Below, in pieces: positions 10,490-24,998 of a stretch of DNA of 64,000 bases. The stretch lies in the NCBI GenBank assembly GCA_019925795.1, contig CM034314.1, positions 18,472,657 through 18,536,656 on the forward strand, read 5' to 3'. How positions within the stretch are numbered: position 1 is the stretch's first letter; the number at the start of each line of letters is the position of its first letter. The translations under genes and the position numbers were made by a program. Below the pieces are notes generated by a model that saw only the letters and a list, made by a program, of their open reading frames with translations, did not search any database and was not told the DNA's origin. Source of the DNA: Dendrobium chrysotoxum (lineage: Eukaryota; Streptophyta; Magnoliopsida; Asparagales; Orchidaceae).

Positions 10490-12122
10490 GTTGTATTGAT
10501 GCATTTTTTTCATGTTATTTGAAATGCATTATTATACTTTAAAAAAAAGATATGATATATCTTTAAAAAAATATTTTGATGAGTATGAATCTTGATGTAA
10601 TATTTAAATTAAAAATATTCAAAATTAATTTCATAATAATCCTTAGTCTAATTTCAACAAATTTATAATCAAATTAAGCATCTTAACATGATCAACCCAA
10701 TGACATTTGATACGTTATCAAAAATCGTCTTGATCAGGCGCGAATCTTGATGCATATTTGAATTGAAAACTTTTGAAATTAAATTTGATACCCTCAAAAT
10801 CCAATTTAAGTAAACATATAGTCAAATTGAATATCTCAACGAGAGGAGCCCAATGACACCAAAATCGATCTAATCTGAGCCCAAATTGGCTCAAATAAAG
10901 GGCTTACAATATATTTGGAAGCTCCAAAGTATTATTTGGATGATATCCAAATATAACATTCTTATAATTGAATCGGGCGACTCGACGAGACGAATCCAAC
11001 GAGCCCAAGATTGTTTAATTCTGACATTATTAAGGCACTTAAATGTTGAGCAAATGCTCTATGACAGAGGAAATCAGTGTGGGTCGTCCAATGGAGCACT
11101 CTGAACTTAACCTGGAACTTCTCCATATTTGCGAGGCATGTCACTCTCAAAATCTATAAAAAGACCTCCTCTTCCCATATGAAAGGTAGGCTGAGATCTT
11201 TAGAGGCTTAGACCCTAAGTTAGAGACTTAAGAGAGCTTTGAGGCTTGAAGGATCCCGGAGCTCAGGCACCAATGTCGATGAACTCTCGACACCACCTTC
11301 GGTGAACCGTAACCACCAGGGCATCGCTATTAGACCTCTAACTGACCATCACCATCAGACCTTCATCTAACAGCCACCGTCAGGCCTTCGTCCAACCTCC
11401 ATCACTTGTCGACCATAGTCCTTCTAACCTCCGTCACATGCCAACTACAGCCCCCACTGCGCGTGCGCTCTTCTACAATCTCTTCGTCGTCCGCCAACTG
11501 TAGTTTCTTTGACCTCTGTCACCCAACTAAGGTCTCTACGATCATCATCGCGTGCCAATTACAGTCTCTTTAAACTTTATCGCCCTCCGACTACGGCCCC
11601 TCCGACTATGGCCCCACCCAACCACCATCGCTCGCCGAGTATGGTACATCCTACCACCATCGTCAGACTACTATCCCTCTGATCACTATCACCCGTCGAA
11701 TTCAATCTCTCTGACCTCTGTCACTAGACAATAGTCTCATCAACCTCAGTCGCCCGACTAAGGTCCTACCGACCAAACGAATAGGCCAACTTTCTTTTGA
11801 GAATAACTATCATGTGACTGGATTCTTCCAACTCTAACCTTGTAATGTGTTATATATAAAGAATACTTGCTACATTGAGCTAAGCCTTCCTGTAAGGAAG
11901 GGTATCATTTGTAATTTACGACAAACACTAGTTGATTCATTTTTAACCAGGCGAGGCCCTGTGATTTTTTCCCCTTTTAGAATTTTTAACATAAAAATTT
12001 TAGCGTCTCATGGCTTTTGCACCACTCTATCTTATCTGTCTCAGTGCCGGATCTTCATACGAAGCTAGGACGTTAAACTCTATATTTCTCTACTGCCTCG
12101 AATTTTTTGGCACACACCAACA
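10490..12122 (+). mobile_element. Gypsy-like LTR fragment, family L1, plus orientation
   Basis: Clearly homologous to 58,493-59,645. Shared words include ttctgacattattaaggcac, ctcgacgagacgaat, a C-rich central part full of GACCTCCGTCRCC-type repeats, ggaagggtatcatttgtaat, and a right end tcgaattttttggcacacac. The C-rich section encodes no recognised protein and looks like LTR leader. Near the left, 10,560-10,722 and 10,723-10,870 are an imperfect internal tandem duplication containing gaatcttgatg and aacccaatgaca/agcccaatgacacc. No PBS or internal region follows, so it is a solo or truncated LTR. The right end finishes in CACCAACA; the left end is uncertain. Confidence 0.6.
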
Positions 12123-13040
12123 TTAAAGATGGTCTGATTCAAATACAAATGAGCCAAATTAAGCGCCTTAATGAAAATTGAAAAGTTTGTGATATAATGG
12201 TCACCAAATTTTATATGCTTATAGTTAAAATAAGCGGCTCAATGAAAAGAATCCAACAAACCCAAAATAACTCTATTATGAGGGTATTAAAGTACTTAAA
12301 TACCAAGCAAATGATCTATAATCAAAGAATTTGATATAAGCAATCAATAGATTGTTATAAAATTTAGATTAAATTTACCAAAATTTCTAACTTAAAAAAA
12401 GTGAAATGGAAATGAAACTGTGACAGCAAACCCCCATATCATTGTATTTTTTTTCATTTTAAATGTTCGTGATGGTACTTTACTTTACTCAATGGTATTT
12501 AAGCAAAAGATATCGTACGGTTCTTTGAATTGAGCGCATAAATTTGGACAATCACACCTGGATTTGACTATTTTAAATTCAAGTGCGAAAACATAAAATG
12601 TAGAAAAAATATATATTTTATAAATTAAAATTTAAAAATATTTTCAAATTATATAATAAAAGTATATTATAAAAATTAAAAATTTAAATTTAATAAAATT
12701 ATAATTAGATTGATGATATTTATGAATCCGAATATTAGGATATAATAAATTATTGATATTTAAGTTGAATATAACATAATTGGGAATATTAAAGGTGAAT
12801 GTGAGAAAAAAATTAGAAAAATAGATTCAATAAAGATTATTTTAAAATATGTCTAGAGTGGCATTCATTAAAGATAATGGAATTAAAAATGTAAATAGGT
12901 GATTTAAGCATATGCTAAGAATAAAAATATATCAATTAGATGAGCTAATAAAATTAGTATCAAATGAATAAAAGAAAAGATATATAAATCTAAGATTATA
13001 TTGATAAAATTTTAAATATTTTTTTAAAAAATAAATTTAA
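12123..13040. other. AT-rich stretch with a faint second LTR L1 echo
   Basis: The first 220 bases weakly repeat the family L1 interior (aagcggctcaatgaaaagaatccaac, acttaaataccaagcaaatg), as if a second diverged piece lies directly behind the LTR. The rest shows nothing recognisable. Confidence 0.4.
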
Positions 13041-13612
13041 ATAATTGTTACATGTAGGAATAAGGCACATTCACAAAAGTAGAGAGATAGAGATTTTACT
13101 GTTCAAATTTTGCTTGAAGATCTAACATAAGCACATATAAGAGATGAGGTGTGAAAAAATTGTGAGAAATGCTATAGTTTTTACATGAAAATTTATGAAA
13201 GAGAAAAATCATGAGGTTTGGCCTAATTCAAACAATTCCAGTAGCATTTATATTTTGTTACAAGTAAAGCCCTTTCTCGTGAGAAGACATTGATAAAGTA
13301 CATATTATTATATTGCTAAAGTTAAGAGAGCCCTTCGACATGAATCCAACATAAATCCAAGCACTGAAGTTGGGAGTCAATGTTGGTGTTAACGATGTGC
13401 ACCGATCTTATAAGTGACAGTATGTGTTGGCATTATTGTTGATAGCAAGCAATGAAGTTAGTAGGCGTCATAGTAGTCACATGATAATGATTGGAACAAT
13501 GTAGACTGATGGACCGTAGTAAAGTAATGGTGGCCAGAGGACAATAGTAGGGCAATGGTGGTTGGAGGGTCATAGTTGAGCAATGAAGGCTAGAGGGTCA
13601 TACTGTAATAGC
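13040..13612 (-). mobile_element. Gypsy-like LTR fragment, family L1, minus orientation
   Basis: Read on the minus strand this matches the right half of the family L1 LTR: a cttctc...gagaaagggc word, TTTGTAATaaaa, and the repeated GACCAT-CGCCC-type C-rich part (seen on the plus strand as agtaatggtggccagagg and ggtggttggagggtcatag). It abuts the tandem array at 13,614. Fragmentary, with no TSD. Confidence 0.5.
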
Positions 13613-13613
13613 T

Positions 13614-16600
13614 TGTATTTTGACCCGTCATATAAAATTTTTAGGAGTCATTATAAATTTAAATCACAAGCCATATTCACCATAACATAGATATTGTAGT
13701 GATTTAATTACAGTAATTTTCTCATAATTTTTGGGCACTAGTGCAAATCCTTAAAAAATTAATATTTGTCAGTACAAATGAAGAGGTATCCATTTTGTAA
13801 ACCAATTTCATCAGAATTTTTTAAATAAAATACCCCAAAAGAATTTATATGAATTTTATATAAAAAAATTAATTAAAATATATAATTATATTAATATTAT
13901 TTTATTATTTTATTATAATATCTAAATCTACTAATCAAGTGATGTTATCAAAATCCATTTTCTTATTCATTTTTCATTCCATGCATTTTAAAATAGAGCA
14001 TTAGAGAGGAATTAAGTTAAAAAGAGAAGAGAGGAAATAAAATTTAGGATTTGAAGATCGTGGAGTGATTTCCATCAGTTGATCATGTTGGGAGATTTTC
14101 TCTTCTCATTATAAAGAAACGTTATCCTATTTCTAATATCAAAGAATTTTGACCTCTTATCTCTCTCAATAGATATAATTTAATCATATATGCACATTTT
14201 TTATCATATTATAGTAGTTATAACATAATTGAGCATGTGTTAGAATTGTACATTATTCTATAATAGTAGGCAACATAAAACCTTACTAAAAAAATTATAT
14301 TTTTAATAAATAACTAAATTACTAGGGATTGTATAAAATAATATATTAAGACTTTTATCATACTACATCATTATTTTTCAGCATCTAGATAGTTTTCTAT
14401 TAAGAAAAATCCAACAAATTTCAAAACTGACCTTGTTGTAAAATTTCGAGAAAATATTTGAAGTATTCATAATCTTAATCTTTATAACATATAAAAATTT
14501 ACGCGATAAAAGTTTTGCCAGTTCAAATTTCAAAACTAATTTTTACCCATTTAAAAATTATTTAACATTTAAAAATACTAATTTAGTTTAATTAAAGCTT
14601 CAGGATGATGTTTTACACAATCTATGGTAATTTGATATGTTTTGAAATAGTGAATTTTTGCTTAGTAATATTTCTGTTGTCTACTGTTGAGGCATTTTAG
14701 AAATTTCTAAATTTAGTCTAATTATGCTTTAATTAATGAAATAAGAGAGAAAAGAGGGTAGAGAGAAAATAGAAGCTTGGGTTTAGAGGCCATAGAGTGA
14801 TTTTCATTCGTCAACCCTCTTAGGAAATTTATTGGTTTTATTGTAAGGAGTCATTACCCTATTTCTGATTTTATGGATTTTATGTATTTGAGATTTTTTT
14901 GATCAAATTTATATTTTTCTTATCAAAAAATGAAAATAATTTTATATTGATAAAACATTTATCATATAATTTTTATATGTTATAGAAATTGAGATTATGA
15001 ATATTTTGAGTATTTTTTTTAAATTTTTTGTTGGTTGATTTTGAAAAAACTATTATTTTCATCAATTCAAAATTTTATTTTGACATTTAAAAATAGTATT
15101 TTAGTTCAATTAAAGCTTTATAATATTATTATTTATGATCCCTAGTAATTTGATTAATTTCTAAAAATTTGAATTTCTGCTTAGCAGGGCTTTTTGTTAT
15201 CTATCATTAGGATATTTTGACATTTTTGGAATTAAATCTAATTATGCTTTATTTATTGCAATATCTTGGTAATGAAAGTAGATATATCATTATTAATATT
15301 ATAGTACTATAATAATAATGTGTATGTGTAAAAGACAAGTAAAGATTAATTGACCTATTAATTTGAGATTGATTGACTTATACATGATGGTGGGTCGATG
15401 GGCTTTCATTTAAATATTATGATTTGGTGTTATCTTCTACTGATTTATGTGTTACTGATTAGGAGTTAAAAGAAGTTATTACTATACTAACGAATAAAGT
15501 GTGATGACTCTATTTACGTAGCCAATGGTAACTAACTATCAACTATAGATTACTGAAAATTATTGTGATAGCCAGAATTCTTATTTATTTAGTGTGACAA
15601 CTGAAATATAAGTTATTAAGGGATTCTTTCTATTATTATATGAATTTATTATTATTACACAGATTTATTATTACTATATTAATTTATTACTCCTACCACT
15701 GGACTGTAACTATTACCAATATAGGCACTGATACTATTTGATACCACTGATTCATCATATTGATAATAAGCAGGTGACATATTGAGCACGTAATATACTG
15801 ATTTGATATTGATATAGAATACCTAGATAGTATATGTATGCTCCTATATAATTTTACTATATTTATACGATTTTGATAGAGTTTATCGATGCTTTAGTTT
15901 TACCATTTTATATGATTTCTTTATTGATTAATAATACTAATATGATGATTGTTTTATCGATTTGACACCCACATTAGATTATTGGTTTCCCCATTATACT
16001 ATTTTACTGACTTCTGTACTATACTAATTTACTACTTTATAGACTTTATTGTTAGTGCATGTGAGTTTTACTATTTTTATATTGATTCAATGATCATATG
16101 AATACTACTGCTATGATTTAATCGTTAACATACATATTACTTATTTATCGTACTTTAAATTTAGTTATAAGATTTTAGTGACCTACTGGATTGTTTGACT
16201 CATTATATATAATTTAAATGATTTTAAGTCATGAAAGAGGTTCAGGATTGTGAGACTGATCAAGATCTCTCAGATTCTATTTTTTTTATTTTAGTTATTC
16301 TTTTGTACTCGTGAATGAATGGATATATTTTGAATATATAATTCCTTAGTATTATTTATGATTTATTTTTTGATCAATAAATATAGATGTGTATTAATAT
16401 TTTAAATTATAAAATTTATTTTTGCACTTATATAATTCATTAAGTGGTGTTATCAAAAGCCTTTTTTTATTCGTTTTTCATTCCATACATTTTAACAGAG
16501 AGCATTTGAGTGGAATTAAGGGAAAAAAGGGAAGAGAGGGCAAATAAAATCTAGGATTTAGATGTTGTAAAGCAATTTTTATCAGTTTATCATGTTGAGA

Positions 16601-19600
16601 GATTTGCACTTCTCATTGTAAGAAATTATTATCCTATTTATGATTTTAATAATTTAGTATTTTTAATATTTTTTGGTCGAATTTATATTTTTATTATTGA
16701 AAAATAAAGATAATTTTGTATTAGTAAAACTTTCACTACATGATTTTTTATATGCTATAAAAATTATGATTATGAATATTTTGAGTATTTATTTAAAATT
16801 TTTTCAGTTGATTTTAAAAAAGCTATAATTTTTCAGTAATTCAGAAAAGTATTTTGACATTTAAAAATAATGCTTTAGTTCAATTAAAGTTTTAAAATGT
16901 TGTTATATACAACTCTTGGTAATTTAATTAATTTCAAAAAAATGTGAATTTCTGCTCAGTAGGATTTTTTATTGTCTACCATTTTTGACATTTTTTAAAT
17001 TAAGCCCAATTATAATTTATTAAGTGCAATGTATTGGCAATGAATGTAAATATGTCGTTATTATTATTATAGTATTGTAATAATAACATGTATGTATAAA
17101 AGATAAGTAAAGACTGATTGACCTATTGGTTAGAGATTGATTGATTTGTACAGGATGACGTTATCTTCTACTGATTCACATAATACAGATTGAGAGTTAT
17201 AAAGAGTTATTATTGTGTCGATGGGCTAAGAATGATTATTCTATTTACTGAGCCAACAATTACCCGACTACCGATTACTGAATACGAAAAAATATCATGA
17301 CAACCAGAATTCTTATTTGTTTAGTATGACTACTGAAATATATGTTATTTAGGCATTATTCTTATTACTATATAAAATTATTATTCTTATATTATTTTAC
17401 TACTCCTATCATTTGACTGTTTCAGTTACTGAAATAGAAATCGATATTATTTGATACTACTAATTCACTGTACTGATACTAAGCATGTGACATATTGAGC
17501 ACATAAAATACCAATTTAATAATGATATAGAATATATGGATAGTATATGTACACTCCTATATAATTTTACTGCATTTATAAGATTTCAATTATTATTGTT
17601 GAGATTTTAATTTTAGCATTTTATACGATTACTTTACTGATTGATAGTTCTAATATGATGACTACTTTATTTATTTGACACTTGTACTTATTTTCAAGAT
17701 TTCCCCAATGTATTATTTTACTAACTTTCATATTATACTATTTTATTATTTTACTTACTTTACTGCTACTACATATGAGTTTTAATATTTCTATACTGAT
17801 TTAATGATCCTATGAATGTTACTGCATATTACTCTTTTACTGTGCTTTAAATTTAGCTACAAGATTTTAGTGACCTGTTGGGTTATTTGGCTCATTATAT
17901 ATAGTTTAAATGATTTCAAATTAAGGAAGAGGTTTTGGAGTGTGAGACTCATCAGGATTCCTTATATTCTATTTTTTTATTTTATTTATTCTTTTATACT
18001 CAAGGATGGAAGGATATGTTGCGATTATATAATTCATGAGTATTTTTAATAATTTATTTTTTGTTCAATAAATATAGATGTGTATTGATGTTTTGAATTA
18101 TAGAATTTATTTCTACACTTATATAATCCACTGAGTAATGTTATCAAAAGCTATTTTCCTATTCATTTTTCATTCCATGTGTTTTAACAAAGAGCATTAG
18201 AGAGGAATTAAGGAAAAAAAGAGAAGAGAGAGAAAATAGAATCTAAAATTGGGAGGGCGTGGAATAATTTTCATTAGTCGATCATATTGGGAGATTTGCT
18301 CATCTCATTATAAGGAATCATTATCCTATTTTTTTATTTTAATAATTTAATATTTTTTATATTTTTTGATCAAATTTATATTTTTGTTATAAAAAAATGA
18401 GAATAATGTTTTATTAGTAAAACTTTTTATATATTATAAAGATTGAGATTATGAATATTTTAATTATTTATCTGATATTTTTTATTAGTTGATTTTGAAA
18501 AGATGTGATTTTTATCAATTTAAAATTTTATTTTGACATCTAAAAAATAGTATTTTAGTTCAATTAATAATTCAAAATGTTGTTATATATGATCCTTAAT
18601 AATTTGGTTAATTTCTAAAGATATGCAGTTCTACTGAATAGGGTTTTCTATTGCCTACCGTTAGAAAATTTTAGCACTTTCTAAATTAAACTTAATTATA
18701 CTTTATTTACTGTAATGTATAAATAATGAATATGAATATGTCGCTATTATTGTTAAAGTGATGTAATAATAACTTGTGTATAAAAGATAAGTAAATACTA
18801 GTTGATTCGTTAGTTATAGATTGATTGACTTGTATAGGATGGTGGGATGATGAGTTTTCTTTTAAATACTGTTGTTTAATATTATTATCTACTAATTCAT
18901 GTGATACTAATTAGGAGTTATAATGAGTTATTACTGTGCCAACAGGCAAAGAGTGATGACTCTATTTACTAAGCCAATTAATGATTATCTACGACTGATT
19001 ATTGATTATTGAAAAAATATTGTGATAGCCAGAATTCTTATTTATAATTTAGTGTGAATACTAAAACACATATTATTAAGCCATTTTTCCTATTACTATA
19101 TGAATTTACTATTAATGCTTCTGCCGCTAGACTATTATTGTTACCGATATAGATATTGATAATGTTTAATATTATTGATTCACTATACTGATACTAAGCA
19201 TGTGACATATTAAATACGTAATATACTAATTTGATACTGATATAGAATATTTGGATAGTATGTGTACACTCTTATATAATTTTATTATATTTATATCATT
19301 TTGATAGTATTTTTCGATGCTTTGATTTTACTGCTTTATACGATTATTTTACTGATTGATATTGCTGATACAATAACTACCTTATCGATTTGACATCTGT
19401 ATTAGTTTACTTATTTTCCCACTATACTATTTTACTAATTTTTATATTATACTATTTTACTACTTTACAGACTTTACTGTTATTGTGTATGAGTTTTATT
19501 TTTTCTACATTTATTCAATGATCATATGAATGCTGCTACTATGATTTAATCGCTAACATGTTTATTACTCCTTAAATATGCTTTAAATTTAGTTATAGGA

Positions 19601-20916
19601 TTTTAGTAACCTGCTATACTGTTTAGCTTATTATATGTGGTTTAAATGATTTCAAGTCAGGAAAGAGGTACATGAGTATCAAACTTATCTGGATTCCTCA
19701 GGTTTTGATTCTTTTTTTTTTAAGTTATTCTTTTATACTCGGGAATAGAAGGTTATGTTGTGATTATATGATTCCTAAGTATTATTTATAATTTATTTTT
19801 AGGTCAATGAATATAGATATGTATTAATATTTTAAATTATAGAATTTATTTTTACACTTTTATAATCTACTAAGTGATGTTATCAAAAGCCATTTTCCTG
19901 TTTGTTTTTCATTCCATGCATTTTAACAGAGAGCATTAGAGAGGAATTAAGGGAAAAAAAGATAAGAGTGAGGAAATAGAATCTTGGACTTGGAGGTCAT
20001 GGAGTAATTTTCATCGGTTGTTCTTATTGGGATATTTGCTCGTCTCATTGTAAGGAACTATTATCCTATTTCTGATTTTAATAATTTATTATTTTTAATA
20101 TTTTTTCGATCAGATTTATATTTTAGTTACAAAAAAAATAGAATAATTTTATATTGATAAACTTTCACCATGTAATATTTTAGATGTTATAGAGATTGAG
20201 ATTTTAAACATTTTAAGTATTTATTTGAGATTTTTTATCAATTAATTTTAAAAAAGTTATAGTTTTTACCAATTCAAAATTTTATTTTGATATAAAAAAA
20301 TAGTGCTTTAGCTCAATTAAAACTTCAAAATATTATTATATATGATTACTAATGATTTTGTTAATTTTTTAAAATGTGAATTTCTGCTCTATAGGGTTTT
20401 CTTTTTCCTATCGTTAGGAAATTTGGATATTTTTTGAATTAAACCTAATTATGCTTTATTTACTATAATATATTGGTAATGAATATATATATATTAGTAG
20501 TACTATAATAATAATATGTGTGTGTAAAAGATAAGTAAAGTCTAGTTGACCCATTGGTTGGAGATTGATTGACTTATATAGAATAATGGGTAGATGAGCT
20601 TTCCTTTAAATACTATAAGTCGGTGTTATCCTTTACTAATTCATATGATACTGATTGGGAGTTATAACGAGTTATTACTATACTGACAGGCAAAGAGTGA
20701 TGACTCTACTTACAGAGTCAATGATTACTGACTACAGATTACTGATTCTAAAAAAATATCGTGATAGATAAAATTCTTACTTATTTAGTTTGACAGCTGA
20801 AACACATGTTATTAAGGCATTATTACTATTATTGTATAGATTTATTATTAATGCAAAAATTTATTATTACTGAATTATTTTACTGATCCCTCCACTAGAC
20901 TATTACTTCACCCCTT
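13614..20916 (+). repeat. Tandem array of ~1.73-kb LTR-like units, part 1
   Basis: A first LTR-like start (TGTAATAGCTTGTATTTTGA, 13,614) leads into a partial unit and then full units. The landmark TTATCAAAA(G)CC occurs at about 13,946, 16,451, 18,140, 19,877 and 25,809. The landmark GTGATGACTCTATTTAC or a variant occurs at about 15,502, 17,233, 18,956, 20,698 and 26,628. The period is about 1,690-1,740 bp; the last interval fits once the 4.1-kb insert at 20.9-25.0 kb is removed. Each unit has a GA-rich tract after TTAGAGAGGAATTAAGG and a late CTGTTTAGCTCATTATATAT word. A homologous single copy with TG...CA ends and TSD at 53,443-55,263 shows the unit comes from an LTR. No protein coding. Confidence 0.8.
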
Positions 20917-21867
20917 ATTTAAAATTGTGCAATATGAGGCTCGTCTTGAGGCCCGCCTCAGCTTAATTCCAGTGAAAAAATGTCTCGAGGCTTATGCCTC
21001 GAGTTTTTTTTATGAGGCTTACGCCTCATCATAGCTCACAACAGCCTTGAGGAGTGACTCGCTTCACTGGCATGAGGCATACGCCTCAGTTTATTTATGT
21101 TTTTTTATTTAAAACTTACCTAAACACTATACAAAAGCTCCAAAAAAATTATGCCTTCATGCACCACTAAGCCGCAGCAAATTCCTCTTAATTGCCTCGA
21201 CCTCCCGTAGCCACCCCCATCATAGCACTGCAGGGAATCACTTGAAAGCCACATGCCACCACCATCTCCTCTAAAAAATTTGGAGTATTACTCTTATCTT
21301 TATGTTGATGACAAATATTTATAAAAGATGAAGATAACTGAAATAAATGAAGAAGCAAATTGAGAGGTATTGAATCCTACAAGATGAGAAAAGGAAAGAC
21401 CAATTTGCTATGAAAATAACTTAAATAGAAATCACATTAGTAATAATAGAATAGATGATTTTTGAGTTATTGCCAATTATTTCAAGAAATTAAATGTAGA
21501 TGAGTAGGCAACTGAGAAAGAAAATTTTTTGACCTGAACTTAATATTATATAACACTTTTATGCAATTCATATATTTTATATTATTTTGTTCATGTAATA
21601 TTTGGATTTCAATTCTAGTTCATATAATTTATCACTTACCAATTTACATCTAATGTAATTTTTGTTTCATATGTATGTAAATTTATTACATTATAGTTCA
21701 ATAGAAATTTAATATGTGGTCCTTTAACATATTATTTGGATATTATATAAAAAATTACTTTTTACTTTTATGTTAACTTTACATAATTTTTAGATTTTGC
21801 AGCTTACGTCTCAAAACACCTTGAGGCTTATGCCTCACCTCACAAACAATAAAAGCGTTAATACCCT

Positions 21868-24800
21868 CAGTACCAAAAAAATGAACTTTTCACAGTCTTT
21901 AATAGCAGCGGTTAAAAAACCGCTGCTGTTGCCTGGAATTGGCTGCAGTTATAACCGATGCAAGGTGTTTTCTATTATAGCATTTTTAACCGCTACGAAA
22001 AATGGCTCTTTATTGCTCCCTTCTGCCCTAGCCGAGCCATTCCACGCTCACTGAAACGCCCGTGAACAACCATTCAATGTGATTGCTCGTCGCTAAAATG
22101 TCCGCCTTCGCATTCGAATCCTCATCCACGACTGATCGAATACATAGGCTCTGACGTAGAATCCATTCCCGTTGTCGAATCAGCCATTCGATTGCTCGAT
22201 CATAGGTATTTTCCAACTCGTTTTCATCTGCCCTAAATTTTTTTATTCCGGTCGCCATTTAGTCGCTATTCCTTGAATTTTCTAGATTCATACAAGTTTC
22301 TTGTGATGCTTTTAAAACTTTCTGATGATGCCCTAAATTCGACATGCATGTTCGCCATTTACTCGCAAGCATACGGCTCCGGCCCGTATATTTCTAACCG
22401 CTTGTTATGCAGGATTTAGGTTAATTGTTCTTAAGAAAGAGTACTCTGTATGACTCATTTGGTTGCTTGAAGTTAGAATATATGATTTCTCTGAAGTTCT
22501 ACTAATGAAATGGTAATATTTTGATTCAACAAGTTCAAATAAAATTATCATTTTTATTATGTTCATTAACATGATTTTTGTGATGAGGTGTAAGATGATA
22601 AAATAAAATTGTCATGATTTATATGAAGCGGTGCGAGAAGCATTTGACTATATTGATTGCAATTAGGTTTAATACCCGTGGTTTGGTGATCAATCATTTC
22701 TTACTTGGAGGAATTTTTAATAATTTTTTTAGGGCTTGGTGGTGCTTGAGGAGGATTTTGATAGGGGAAGATCTCTTGTTAATGCCAAAAGCTATAGGGT
22801 TGCGATTGTTAAAGTGTTGATTGACAACAATATAGCTGAGAGTTGCATTCAGATAAAAATTTTCCCAATGTATTTTGTCCTGACTTACTACTGTAGGTAT
22901 GTCTAATAATTTTTTTTGCACCCTTCTCTTGATGTTGAAGATTAAATGCTAATGATGATGATGATCACTTGATGCACTCCTTATAGATTTTCTCAAAGAA
23001 AAATTATGGACCCTTGCAAAGAACTTTTGTGCTGTTGTTTGTTGTCATGCTTCACATTATAAAGGTGCTATGTGTGGAAAGAATTTCTCTTTTTCATAAA
23101 TTTGAAATTGGCTTTGTATGAACATGATTTGTTCATCCATCATGTCCTCTTTTAAGGAATCTCTTGTAGAATTTATGTCCAAAATGGAGCTTCTTGAAGA
23201 GGTGTGATATCATGATCTCTTGTTATGAAAAAGGAAAAAAAAGAAACTACATTATAGGAAAATTATTTATAATTTTCAGAAGGATACCATATCATTAGCT
23301 TTATCTGTACCATGAAATTATGTTTGGAGGGCTTAATCATATGACAATTATCAAGATAGGGATAGTATATAATTATATTCTTGATAATTGTGGAGCAGCA
23401 GTCAATTTCTTGAAGCTCAAGTAACAAATCATATACTTAACTGGTGACTAATGGAGGATCAGAAATGGTATGAAAAAAAAATTATATAATTTTAATGAAA
23501 AATACACTCCTTATTATTATCTCATTATCTTCTTAATATTTTCAGGGTGGCAATGACAATTCATCTGATGCCTGATAGTCCGCTGATGAGCTCTAGTGTT
23601 AATTGTGATGCTTCTAAGTGTATGGATATTTTCTGTATTTTCGAACTTATGTTTTTTTTTATTTCGAACTCTAATGGTTGTTATTTTGTGTTCATTTCTT
23701 TTCTTGTTATATCCGAGGAATAGTATTCCTTAAAATTTTTCTTATGTTTGACTTGGCATTTAGTGATTTCTTACTTCAGAAAATTCATGATAAGATCTTC
23801 ATGTATTGTTTAAGAAATCATAAATGAGTCTATCAAAATGGAGAAGTTAATAACAGTAGTATAGAAACTAATAAAATGAGATTGATTGAACTTTATGATT
23901 AAGGATATTAAGTAGTGGCTAAAACATGTGAGAAGAGCTAAAAAAAATGAGATTGATTGAGCTAAGATTCTTCATTTCTAGTTATGCAAGTCATTCTCTA
24001 AAGTTGTAAAAATAAAAAAAGAGCACAATATGTCACAATAATGTTTGAGAGCTGGATGGTATAGGTGTGTGGAGTTTGATTTCTATTTAAGATTTAAAAT
24101 ATTTTGAGGTTATATATGTACATAACTTAAGAATGTTAAATTCCACAGTATTTATATTGCTGCAATTGTTGTTTACTTACTCCGAATTGGAAAAATTTGT
24201 CACAACTAATGATAACTATTCATTTTGTCATGTTTTATCACTTTTGAATTGTAAAGAATGAAATGATTATTATTTTAATAACTTCAGATTGGAAATGATT
24301 GTTACAAGCATATATTATAACTTGGATTTATGTTTTCTTCCATGCCAAACATCCTCATTAGCTCATCAAGTTCTTGTTATAGCTTGCTCCTGAGTGAATG
24401 ACTATAATCTATTCCTTGACTTTTATACTTAAGTCATTACCCCTTTGAGTATAGAATGGATTGTAATGTGATCTACCATAGTTGATTTGTGTATAGATTA
24501 GATTTGTGTGTTGATTATTTAATTTTTGTCACTATATCTATATATGTTTATTTTTCCTGCAGCATTACCTTGTCTGAAATTGCTGGTTAATGAACATTCT
24601 ACTTCTATTTTTTTTAAAAAAATTCCAGAAATTTGTGGCGGTTTACACCGCCACAATTCTGGAAATCATAATTTAGGCGGTGGTTATAACCACCACAATC
24701 TTACAGAAATGTGGCGATTATAACTGTCACATTCCTGGAAATCAGTATGTAAATATTATTTTTGTGGCGGATTACACCGCCACAAATCTGTAATATTGTA

Positions 24801-24998
24801 GCGGCTATAACCGCTACTATATCCAGCACTTTGCAAATCTATCCCGCCGGTCCTTAAACCGCCGCGGAATGTTGTTGCAGCACATTACAATAACAGCGGA
24901 CATGCATCGGTTTTGGAACCGCTAGAAATAATTTTGTAGCGGTTATAACCACTGGTAAAAGCGAAAAAAATGTGCTGTGGTAGCCCTTTTTTGTAGTG
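21868..24998. mobile_element. Non-autonomous CACTA (En/Spm-type) element
   Basis: The right end reads, on the minus strand, CACTACAAAAAAGGGCTACC. The left end CAGTACCAAAAAAATG is a slightly mutated version. CCT flanks both ends (21,865-21,867 and 24,999-25,001), the 3-bp TSD expected for CACTA. Both subterminal regions are packed with short inverted motifs such as AGCGGTTATAACCGCT and GTGGCGGTTTACACCGCCAC (about 21,900-22,000 and 24,630-24,960), as in known CACTA elements. The 3.1-kb interior has no transposase frame, so the element depends on a partner. It contains exon-like pieces (see 22,733). Confidence 0.8.
22733..22896 (+). pseudogene. Exon-like fragment inside the CACTA element
   Basis: This is a 164-base open stretch. 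A good acceptor (T-rich run ending in AG at 22,731-22,732) precedes it and a strong donor (GTATGT at 22,897) follows. In phase 0 it reads through without stops and contains LVVLEEDFDRGRSLVNAKSY. CACTA elements often pick up host exons, so a captured gene piece is plausible. I do not recognise the protein. Chance open reading over 164 bp is possible, though the paired splice sites make it less likely. Confidence 0.35.
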
